Made by a program: the position numbers and the translations under genes
The notes under the pieces: model-generated
What the model was told of the DNA's origin: nothing
The model's database searches: none
The model's input: the letters and a program-made list of their open reading frames with translations, nothing else
Assembly: GCA_008125075.1 (NCBI GenBank)
Contig: VLTH01000001.1
Location: 124,001 to 188,000, forward strand
DNA from: Acetivibrio alkalicellulosi
GTDB lineage: Bacteria > Bacillota > Clostridia > Acetivibrionales > Acetivibrionaceae
Direction of reading: 5' to 3'
DNA: 64,000 nt
Part shown: positions 20,101 through 28,900 of the stretch, in pieces
Numbering within the stretch: position 1 is the stretch's first letter
How the letters are laid out: each line of letters starts with the position of its first letter

Positions 20101-22979
20101 AGGCCTTTGGACGCTTTCCTAATCAATTTTGTGCAATTGGTTCTGTAAAGTCTAATGTAGGTCATTTAGAATCCGCATCTGGTATTGCTGGATTAACAAA
20201 AGTGATTTTACAAATGAAGTACAAAAAACTGGTGCCTTCTATACACTCAACGGTATTAAATTCAAATATTGATTTTGAAAGTTCTCCACTATATGTACAG
20301 CGGAAGTTTAGTGACTGGGTAATTCAGAAAAATAAGAAAAGGATAGCAGGCATTAGCTCATTTGGAGCAGGAGGAACAAGTGTTCATTGTATTTTAGAAG
20401 AATATGCAGAGAGGAGTTCTGTGGAAGAAACTTGCAAAAAGGTATATATAATGCCATTGTCTGCAAAAAATTTAGAAGTACTTATGAAAATGGCAGGAGA
20501 ATTGGCAGCTTTTATTAAAAAAGAAGAGCAGGTTTCTTTGGCAGACATAGAATATAGTCTGCAAATTGGCAGAGAGGCAATGGATGAACGAGTCATAATG
20601 CTGGTTGATTCAAAGGAAGCTTTCTTACAGAAACTGATGGATTTCTCTATTGGGAAAGAATTCATAGAGGGTGTCTGGCGAGGTAGCAGAAAAGACTCTA
20701 CAAATCAATTGCTGCTTAGCGGCGAATCAGGAAAGCTATTTTGTGAAGCAGTAATTCATCGAAAGGAATATGATAAGATAGCACAGCTTTGGATTAGTGG
20801 CTTATGTATTGACTGGAAGCTATTCCATGAGGGAACAGGAAAGAAAAAAATATCTTTACCAGGTTATGTATTTTCTAAGGAAAGATACTGGTTGGAAGAA
20901 AAACGGGGAAGCGAAGGTTACAAAGAGATTGAGAAAATTCACCCTTTAATCCATAAAAATATATCAACAATATATGAAAATAGGTATACGACTACCCTTT
21001 CTAGAAACCATTATTTTTTTACCGATCATATAGTAGATGGTACTATGGTACTACCAGGTGCAGTTAGTTTGCTGATGGGAATGAAGGCGGTAGAATTAGG
21101 GACACAAGAAAAGGTATATCATATGGAGAACTGCGTCTGGATTACTCCAATTACCATAGAGGAGAGGTCAGCATATCAACAGCTTATGGTTACTGTCACA
21201 CCAAAAAGCAACAAGATAGAATACAAAGTGTTTTCCAATCAAAATAAAAATATGGTGGCATATGGTGTAATTGCAAAACAAGAGAATTTTGTTTTTGACC
21301 ATATACAATTGGAAAAAGTAAAAGAAAAATGCACAGTAGAAATTTCTAAAGAAAAATTTTATAAATATATTGAAAAAGCAGGAATTAAGTATGGCTCATG
21401 CTTTTCCTGTATTCAAAAAATATATGCTAGTAAGGACGAGGCTCTTGTTCAAATTAGCATACCAGATGAAGTGAAAATGGAACAGCATCTGTATTCTATA
21501 CACCCAGCTATATTAGATGGGGCATTTCAGAGTGTTGTGGGAATCTTTTACAACTGCAATATTTCCAATGAGTTGTATCTGCCATATGGAATTGAAAGTA
21601 TAGAGATACAAAAACCGGTATCTGGGGATAATATATGGGTATATGCTAAAAAAGTTAAGAAAGAAGAGATAGACTCCCAGTATTCTTTTGATCTTATGGT
21701 TACAGATGAGGAGGGCTGTTCTTTCGTTGTTTTACATAACTTTAATGTTAAGTCAGGAAGAAAGAACCGTTCAGATGAAACGTTATTTTTCAAACCTGTA
21801 TTAACAAAAAAGTTTATTGGAAATAGTGAGAAAAGGAAAGGAAAAATGCTTGTTTGGGGGAAGAATCAGAATCAGATAGAGGACTTTATAAGTCATTTAC
21901 CAGATGAATATTTACCGTTTGTACAAGCCGTTTGGGAAGGTGAAGGCCTGACTGAAAGGAAAGAAGATATACCTGCTGAGACTGTTATTATTTTATCAGA
22001 CTTTCATAAGAAAACGCCAGAAGTAAACAGAAACCTATGGGAAAAAGTTAATAACAGCTTTTTCGAATTGTTCAGCTATCTAAAAGGATGCATATCCCGT
22101 GGATTGAACCAGACAATCCATATCTGCTACGTGTATTCAGACAAAAATTTTGAGGCAGAAGCAGTTTCAGGATTGCTTAAATGTGTAAGCCTGGAAAATC
22201 CAAAGATAAAAGGCAAAGTATTAGAATTGGAATGTGAGCACAATGGATTTACAAAGGAATCTGTAAGGCTCATTGTGGAAGAAGCAAGAATACCAAATCA
22301 TGAAGGGGTTGAAGTAGTTTACAAAGACAGTCTGAGGCATGTAAAGGAATGGCATGAGGTAAAACTGGAGGAAATGGATGACCCATTCACTTTAGAACAA
22401 AATGGAGTATACCTTATTACGGGTGGTTTAGGAGCCTTAGGAGTTATTTTTGGGGAGTATTTTATAAAGAAATGTCCTACAGCCAACATTATTTTAATAG
22501 GGAGATCCCCATTAAGTGGAGAACGGAGAAGGGAGTATGAGCGACTGCATATGTTGGGAAATATATCCTATTATCAGGCAGATATGGCGGACGAGACAGA
22601 AGCAGCTGAGGCAATAGCATGGGTAAAAGGCAGATATGATAAAATAAACGGAATAATTCATGCAGCGGGGAGTATTAGAGATGCGTATCTTTTCAATAAA
22701 AAGATAGAGGATGTGAAGGAGGTTTTAGAGCCTAAAATTACTGGCACCGTTCTTTTAGATCAATTGACAAAGGACGAGAAGTTAGATTTTTTTATTCTGT
22801 TCTCATCTGCTGTAGTTGCATTAGGAAATGCAGGACAGTGTGATTATGCATATGCCAATACTTTTCAAAATAGTTTTGCTGTCTGGAGAGAGAAGAAACG
22901 ACAGCAGCGTCAGCGAGAAGGAATAACCATAGTGATTAACTGGCCTTTATGGGAAGAGGGGGGATGCATCCTGAACTAG
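14139..22979 (+). CDS. Trans-AT polyketide synthase P2: DH-ACP-KS-KR-ACP-KS-DH-KR (KR cut short by a frameshift)
   Basis: The ATG is preceded by an AAGGGG ribosome site about 8 nt away and overlaps the end of P1. An N-terminal DH (His22-xxx-Gly-xxxx-Pro31, Asp193) completes the KS that ends P1. Then come an ACP (Ser361), an acidic linker made of NEKDD repeats, a divergent KS (Cys642, His777 in HGSGS, His816), a KR (GGTGGIG 1299, Tyr1440) and an ACP with GINSV (Ser1587). The last module has a KS (Cys1833 in DTMCSS, His1968, His2009), a DH (HIVDGTMVLPG with His2297, Asp2460) and a KR (GGLGALG 2762, Tyr2903). The KR ends abruptly at WPLWEEGG plus four residues, without the about 70 C-terminal residues and the ACP seen elsewhere. 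These are found in another frame at the start of P3. P2 and P3 are therefore probably one 7310-residue protein. Confidence 0.93.
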   Translation: MKGSNFKYETIIYDSDRIISDHQVYGVKIMPGVTFIDVITRMLQSEGFDLKKIIYRNVLFLKPVSTTQDYDRQIKIEYTGDRKSGSITAYSQMVKNENALEEKWEQNFSCDLQIADKTVSEKINIGELKKNAIASDLSEIYAYARSVHIYHSGFMKSEGILYKGRDYVLAEIEPSAIAKREAEDFCLHPAILDTATFIPYQLYTEKTVKPYIPLVIKQVVLAKSLNRKCYVYSQRTREMNTTGDLLYGDFTIFDEDGNMIASFEDLTGKQIRTEALIKSLEVIQDGHARKHIEDKEYINEIPEKEESQNEVIMQPDEKVDVNSLDIKRIEEVLKNYILSSVDGLGKNLQPDVPFFDQGLDSMNLVNLSAALEKKMNIALYPTLLFEYASLQELAGYIKQECAEPFIYGFIKKNVSTNFMDGEVSFPDFKDSEVNEKDDNEKDDNEKDDNEKDDNNEKDDNEKDDNEDNNQEDKVAVIGLSGRYPKANNLNEFWNNVVKAQNCIQEVPKELWDSEKYYSSNSGENGKTYGKWGGFLDDVDKFDPMFFRMTPAEAAQHDPQLRIMLETVWETMEDGGYTKKSLENEVVGVYTGVMNNDYTWVASESYYKTGNYGTSGCYDHDIANKISYIMNFRGPSMSIQTACSSSLTALHLARTALRNGECSVAFVGGVNLNLHYSKFFMLSNLHIMAPDGIEKTFDEKADGYVPGDGVGAVMLKPLKAALRDNDHIYGIIKASAINNAGTGGGQYVPGLKAISNVVTAVLEEAQITPDKIEYVETHGSGSKMGDSIEIQALNLAFSKYKQKKPDCALGSKANIGHLEAASGICSLSKVLLSFQNNIIPPCANVENINSALSIDKTPFYIPTKPVKWERKQAPRYAGINSFGIGGSNCFVLVEEYISNNKVLHSTGKLYPFVFSAKDTVRLREYVKRMKEYVQKQLVNNGAALDEVSHMLLYGRERMEERVVFLAKTGIELIQLFHEYINGTNKSTQVFGLSDNMDESVESVRIKAYDWVQGENTDFSDLFDRIPEKVSLPTYPFEKRRCWIEKAETDILHCEKTKVKKMQEKGGNLLLAKPVWKVCPLAHWANTKGSILIFDENENLNSYLLNKCDEVSIIMVYGGTGYEQVNKKTYRINAEKSEDYKKLFEDLKTLDLLPQTVVQVERGCIHLDSEMNCFSIYSPLYTLVYISQELIRHRLTAKVLCLYYENKNSISQYSLAAGFAKTLHREVRNIHIRVIRTDVSLDSINHIGELLLEEMSAENKQCEVSYRNGMRYVQTFQACTDEIPVVLPSQLKENGVYMITGGTGGIGRKLAEYICTQIKCVLVFISRSALSEEAGELFAKWNQAGSKLIHYQGDVTNYEQLKAIRNDILARWNKITGIFHCAGVLNDGVILTKSRENMESVLMPKVKGLLVLDEATKEDKLDFFVSFSSTASAFGNYGQSDYAAANSFMDYFAFYREELRKDGKRNGKSISVNWSLWKEGGMTLNPEILSRLHKEYGIEEIETENGFRALEYAIQCDERQLAVLQGDRTKMRTVLEIEKEQKVQKMLLQTTAYENQVKEFLIKVLSNETGFYPNEVDPDKSFGAYGINSVIIMNLTTKLEEKFGKLSKTLFFQYHTITELAKYLAAKYPNCLKAGEEVSNILSPVKVEEEVRRTYQPQKENQFSEPNEKGIAIIGISGKYPMADTISEFWENLKCGKDCITEIPEDRWNYKEYFTEKKGVKGKSYSKWGGFLRDVDKFDPLFFNISPADVPAMDPQERMFMECVWKLLEDACCTQEELSQNRVGVYVGVMSADYLTLGGKEASATHVKASFSSIANRISYFLNLHGPSMAVDTMCSSSLTALHIASEAIRQGEIDMAIIGGVNIIVNPDKYVCLCQDRFLSSDGRCRAFGEGGDGYVPGEGIGAVLLKPLEKAVSNQDQIYAVLKATVMNHGGKTNGYTVPNPNTQAELIKNAITDAGIMPEDISYIEAHGTGTSLGDPIEITGISNAFEAFGRFPNQFCAIGSVKSNVGHLESASGIAGLTKVILQMKYKKLVPSIHSTVLNSNIDFESSPLYVQRKFSDWVIQKNKKRIAGISSFGAGGTSVHCILEEYAERSSVEETCKKVYIMPLSAKNLEVLMKMAGELAAFIKKEEQVSLADIEYSLQIGREAMDERVIMLVDSKEAFLQKLMDFSIGKEFIEGVWRGSRKDSTNQLLLSGESGKLFCEAVIHRKEYDKIAQLWISGLCIDWKLFHEGTGKKKISLPGYVFSKERYWLEEKRGSEGYKEIEKIHPLIHKNISTIYENRYTTTLSRNHYFFTDHIVDGTMVLPGAVSLLMGMKAVELGTQEKVYHMENCVWITPITIEERSAYQQLMVTVTPKSNKIEYKVFSNQNKNMVAYGVIAKQENFVFDHIQLEKVKEKCTVEISKEKFYKYIEKAGIKYGSCFSCIQKIYASKDEALVQISIPDEVKMEQHLYSIHPAILDGAFQSVVGIFYNCNISNELYLPYGIESIEIQKPVSGDNIWVYAKKVKKEEIDSQYSFDLMVTDEEGCSFVVLHNFNVKSGRKNRSDETLFFKPVLTKKFIGNSEKRKGKMLVWGKNQNQIEDFISHLPDEYLPFVQAVWEGEGLTERKEDIPAETVIILSDFHKKTPEVNRNLWEKVNNSFFELFSYLKGCISRGLNQTIHICYVYSDKNFEAEAVSGLLKCVSLENPKIKGKVLELECEHNGFTKESVRLIVEEARIPNHEGVEVVYKDSLRHVKEWHEVKLEEMDDPFTLEQNGVYLITGGLGALGVIFGEYFIKKCPTANIILIGRSPLSGERRREYERLHMLGNISYYQADMADETEAAEAIAWVKGRYDKINGIIHAAGSIRDAYLFNKKIEDVKEVLEPKITGTVLLDQLTKDEKLDFFILFSSAVVALGNAGQCDYAYANTFQNSFAVWREKKRQQRQREGITIVINWPLWEEGGCILN
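15438..15530 (+). repeat. 15-bp tandem repeat encoding NEKDD units in the P2 ACP-KS linker
   Basis: Four exact copies of a 15-bp unit (AATGAAAAAGACGAT) are followed by one extra AAT codon and two more copies, then a degenerate tail. All are in frame and encode an acidic, flexible linker (residues about 434-464) between the first ACP and the first KS of P2. Copy number could change by slippage without breaking the frame. No other linker in the cluster has this composition. Confidence 0.95.
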
Positions 22980-25900
22980 GGGCTATCGAAAAGGTGTACC
23001 AAAATAATGGTATGAAAATTTTAAAATCTAATGATGGTTTGACAGCTTTCGAAAAAATTGTAAAGTCTAAATCTGCACAGATTCTGGTAATGAGGGGAGA
23101 ATGGAATAAGCTTAATGAATTGTTCTGCTTTTGTACAAAGGAGAAAGAGGATAGAATGGAAAAGGATACACCTTCTGTAAAGAAGAAGGAGAGCTTTTTA
23201 GCAGAAAGAATGCCACAAAAACCCCTTCATGAATTTGTGAATTCTTATCTTTCAGGTTTGATATCTGATATTATGAAAATACCTGAAAATCAGATTGATA
23301 AACAAGTGCTTTTGCAGGAGTATGGATTAGATTCTATTAAGATACTAGACTTAAATCAAAAGCTTGAGGATGACTTCTCTGAATTATCCAAAACACTTTT
23401 TTATGAACATCAAACCATTCATCAGCTGACTCAGTATTTTATGAAAAATCATAAAGAAGAAATAGAGAAAATTAGTAATAAAATAGTACATGGTGAGACT
23501 TCTTGTCAGGAAAGAGAAGTTCAGAAAAATCATACGAATAAGATTCTTTTTACTGAAAATCCAATTATCACTGTAGAAACTTCCCAAACAGAGGAAGATA
23601 TAGCCATAATCGGGGTAAGCGGGCGTTATCCTTTGGCGGAAAATCTGGAAGCTTTCTGGGATAATTTAAAGAATGGTTTAGATTGTATTTCCAAGATGCC
23701 AAATGAAAGACAGCAATATATAAATGATACCCAGTCTATTATGGAAGCAGGATATATTAAGGATGCAGATAAATTCGATTCTTTGTTTTTTAAGATTTCA
23801 CCAAAGGAAGCAAAATCTATGGATCCTCAGGAGAGAATCTTTTTAGAAACCGCATGGCATACGTTGGAAGATGCCGGATTGACAATCAATTCTTTAAAAA
23901 ACCAGTGCATTGGCGTTTTTGTAGGGGTTATGTATGGACATTATCAGCTGTTTAGCTTAGAAGAAAATTATAACTGTGAACGTTTTCTTCCAACCTCGCT
24001 GCATTCATCCATTGCAAATAAGGTGTCCTTTACATTTGATTTCAAGGGACCAAGTATTGCAATAGATACCATGTGTTCGTCTGCATTAACAGCACTTGAC
24101 CTTGGAGTAAAAAGTATAAGAGAAGGAGAATGTGACTGTGCGTTAGTGGGTGGAGTAAATTTATCCTTGCATCCTAATAAGTTTAAATTCTTAAATCAGA
24201 GAGGATTTGTTTCCAGCAGTCGAAGATGTAAGAGCTTTGGTGCAGGTGCGGACGGATATATTCCAGGGGAAGGAGTAGGAGCCATTCTGATTAAGCCTTT
24301 AACCAAAGCGTTAAAGGACAAGGATCATATCTATGGAATAATCAAAGGTACAGCAGTTAATCATGGAGGAAAGGCAAACGGATATACAGTTCCAAACCCA
24401 GCTGCTCAAACAGATGTAATTGTAAAAGCTTTAAAGAAAGCAGGGGTTTACCCGAAGGATATAGATTACCTAGAAGTACATGGTACTGGAACGGCATTAG
24501 GGGATCCTATTGAGATTACAGGACTTGTGAATGCATACAAAGAATTCGAGCAAGAGCAGGAACTTCAAATATGCCCTATCGGTTCAGTAAAATCCAATAT
24601 CGGTCATTTGGAATCTGCTTCGGGAATTGCAGCAATTAGTAAAGTTTTGATGCAATTTAAGTATAATTCGTTAGTTCCATCCATACATACCCATGAGCTA
24701 AATCCAAATATCCATTTTGAAAAAACACCGTTTTACGTTCAACGTGATTACAATGCATGGAAGCACAATATAAAAAATGGAGATGTCATTCCCCATATTG
24801 TAGGAATTAGTTCTTTTGGAGCGGGGGGGGTGAATGCACATGTTATTCTAGAAGAGTATAGATCTAACACAAATACTAATGAAAAAGACTTTAATGGAAT
24901 CAATAAAAATGTAATTGTACTTTCTGCTCGGAATGAGGAACGGTTAAAAATCTATGCATTGAATCTTGCAGAGTTTTTTGCAAAAAACAACGTGCTTTCT
25001 TTTGAATCTATCGCATATACTCTTCAAAATGGGCGTGAATCAATGGAAGAGAGAATAGCATTTGCAGCAGGCTCTAAGAAAGAAGCAGCAGAAATATTAT
25101 TTCAGTTTGTTGACGGTCAGCACACAGATGGTCTATTACAGGGGAATATACAGAGCTATGCAAGAAAAACAGAAATAGAAAAAAGCATTAAGGATCTTAT
25201 TGGTTCTGATATTACCAAAGCAGCGGAATGGTGGATTAAGGGGTATTCCATTAACTGGACAGACTATTATCCTATTCAGCCATATAAGGCATCCTTGCCT
25301 TGCTACCCATTTGAAAGAAAGGTGTGCTGGTTGGATTCAGAAAAACCAGCACCAGTACTAGAGAATCAGGTGTTAAATGCGCAGTCTTTTGTAAAGGAGC
25401 TGTATCAAAAGGATTTTATGATACAGCATCATATAGTAGATGGGGAGTATATTCTTCCAGGGGTTGGATATATAGAACTGGTGCTAGAAGCGTCTGCTCA
25501 CTTAGCTGGCGGTAGGAAAGCTATCATAGAGAATTTAACTCTTTTAAAACAATTCGTCATTAGCAATACAGGTACCAAAATACGAGTAGACTTTAATGTA
25601 GATGAAAACTATACTACCTTTGAAGTGAAATCTGTTATTGAGAATGAAAAGGATGTTACTCTTTATGCAAAAGGCCAGATAGTTTTCGATACAATAATAC
25701 CGGAAGCAGAAAAAGTTTTTCTGGATGAAATAAAAAGGAATTGCTATCGTACGGTTCAGCCAGTGGAGTTATATAATGCCTTTTATCATGTAGGTATTGA
25801 ATATGGAGACTTCTATAAAACCGTTCAACAGGTCTGGGTAAGTGAGGAACAGATTGTTTCAGAAATCAGGCAGTCAAAGGAATATAGTACAGTAGATAAT

Positions 25901-28900
25901 TCTTTCCTTCATCTAGGAATTGCTGATGGAGCAATACAAAGTATAGCTGCTTCGCTATTGTCGGAGAATGTAGAAATCAACTTAAAACTTCCTTTTAGCT
26001 TTGGTGAGATTATATACTATCGTCCGTTCGAACAAGTAATGTTCGCATATATAAAAAAGATTGATCAAAAAAGATGTGACGTAACAATTTGTAATGCATC
26101 TGGAGAGCCTGCTTTATGCATTTATGATATTTTGATTATGGATGTAGATGGTACAGAAAAAAAAGAGAACAGGAAACCAAGGAGTATTTTAAATATGGAT
26201 GAACTTCGTGCAGAGTGTCAGTTTGACGTGAATCAGATAGGCTATTATGTTCCAGAATGGAAGGAATGTTTATGTGAAAAAGCATTGGATTTGGGAAAGG
26301 ACAAAAAACAAGTATTAATTATTGATTCAGGGTATAAAAACTATGTATGTGAAGCAATTCAGAAGTTATATGAGAGGCCAGCGTATCGATTTTCTGTAAA
26401 AGAAGCGGGGTATTGTATTAATGGGTTTGTTGAAAAGATAAAAGACTTACCACACATTGACTGTATTTATTTTCTTGGTGGAATTGTACCTTTTGGAAAT
26501 TATGACATAAAAGAGGCTGTGGAAAATGGTATTTTAAGCTTCTATCATTTAATCAAAGCGTTGGTAGAGTGTGGCTATCGACAAGAGAACTGCGAAATTC
26601 GAGTAATCGTCAATAACATAAATTCGGTAAATCAGGAGGAGGAAGTTTTGCCATGGCATGGAAGCCTGATTGGATTTACAAAGACATTGAGAAAAGAGTT
26701 TGACAAGTGGAAGGTACTGCTGATTGACATCGATTACCCTAATATTATCGAGAAAGCAAAAATTCAATTGGAAAACTCATTTCTAAAAGATCAAAACTTA
26801 GATGAAATTGTGGTACGTGGAGAAAAGGTATTTCAAAGATCAATGACACAAATACAGCCTCCAGTCTTTGGTGCGAATTCCAAATTGCGTAGAGGTGGTA
26901 TATATGTAATATTAGGTGGTGCAGGAGGAATTGGGCTGGAGCTGGCAGAGTTTCTTATCCGACGAGTACACGCAAGGATTGCCCTGATAGGAAGAAGTAC
27001 ATTAACTGGAGATAGAAAAGAAAAGTTGGAAAATATGGTTCGCAAGGGTGATGAAATTATCTATGTACAGGCAGATGCGGCAAATTCAAACAGCATAAGG
27101 AATGCTATAGTTGAAATTAAGAGCAGATATGGATGTATTCACGGTGCGATTCATTCTGCCATTGTTTTGCAGGATCGTTTAATTATGAATATGGATGAGG
27201 AAACCCTGAAGAATGTATTGAAACCAAAGGTGGAAGGAAGCGTCTATTTTTACGAAGCCTTAAAAGAGGAGAATTTAGATTTTATCTACTTCTTTTCCTC
27301 CGCACAATCGCTGGCATGTAATATGGGACAGTCAAATTACTCAGCAGGATGTACCTTCAAAGATGCTTTTGCAGCCTATATTAACATCAAAAGTCCTGGT
27401 TTGGTAAAAACAGTTAACTGGGGGTATTGGGGAAACGTAGGAATTGTTTCTGGAGAGGAGTATTATGAAAGACTGATAAAGAATGGAATTGGATCCATTA
27501 GTATTGATGAGGGCATGGAAGCATTTGTTAAGATACTGGAAAGTGATGTGCCTCAGGTTATGGCAATTAAATTAGCAAAGGAACACTTAGAAAAACTGAA
27601 GGTTGACTTCAACTATGTATATAGGTATGAAAACAATCAATTTAGAAAAGAGAAAGTGGAATATGACAATCCTATAGAGGAGGACGTTTTCATGCAGGAA
27701 AACCAAAATGAAATAAACATATTAAAAACGGTTATGAAATGTGTCGGAGAAGCACTTGAAGTTACTACAGATCAAATTGATGAAAGACGCTCATTTTTAG
27801 AGTATGGAATAGATTCTATTATTGGAGTTGACCTGATTAGTAGTTTAAACGATAAATTGGGAATACAGTTGAAAACAACAGTAATCTATGACTATACGAA
27901 TGTGATGGATTTGAGTAATTTTATCAAAACCAAATATGGAGAAGTCATTTGTAAAAAACAAGAAAGGGTTCCGCGGGCTGTTGTATCAAAAAACAGTATG
28001 AAGCTGGGAAGTGATTTGCACAGAAGAGTGCTATTAAAAACACCTTGCAAAATAGAAGACATTGAAGTAGAAGCCTTTTTTCCGGAGGAACCAGCATTCA
28101 ATGAGGTACAGGTACATATTAAGGCCTTTAGCCTGAATTTTGGAGATTTATTATGTGTGAAGGGTTTATATCCATCTCAGCCAGAGTACCCATTTACTCC
28201 TGGATTTGAATTTGCAGGTGTAGTTGTTAAAACAGGAAAAAATGTTATAAAAGTAAAGGCTGGTGATGAAGTTATTGGTCTCTGCAATGTTAATCTGGGT
28301 GCTCATGCCACCTGTCTGAATGTGAAGGAAGAGGCAGTGGTGAAAAAGCCATCTAACATAACCATGGAAGAAGGCTGCAGCTTTCCGATTGTATATATGA
28401 CCATGCAGAAGGCTTTTGAAATGGCTCGGATAAAAAAAGGGGAAACTGTCTTGATTCAGACTGCAGCAGGTGGAACTGGTCTTATATCTGTGCAATTTGC
28501 AAAAAATGCAGGGGCAGAGATCTTTGCAACTGCTGGCTCTCAAAGTAAGCTTGATTATTTAAGGAATTTAGGGGTAAAACATTTGATTAATTACCGCCAA
28601 GAGGATTTTGCTGAGCGTATTATGCAGATGACAAATCATAGAGGAGTGGATGTGGTTTTCAATACGCTTGCTGGCGATGCTATACAAAAAGGAATCAGTA
28701 TACTGGCCCCAGGCGGAAGATATATAGAAATAGCTATGACGGGATTAAAGGCAGCAACTCAAGTTGACTTATCTAGCTTTGTAGATAATCAGACCTTTTA
28801 TAGCATTGACTTAAGAAAAATGTTTTTAAGAAACCCAGATATGATTGAAGCTTCTTTAAATAGTATGAAAAAAATCCTAGAAAGTAGATCTATAAAACCA

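Noticed and set aside
22949-22951. Normal translation start for P3 at the first ATG
   Set aside because: No ribosome site precedes it, and the encoded first 70 residues are the C-terminal end of a KR fold whose first part is in P2. Independent initiation would split one domain.
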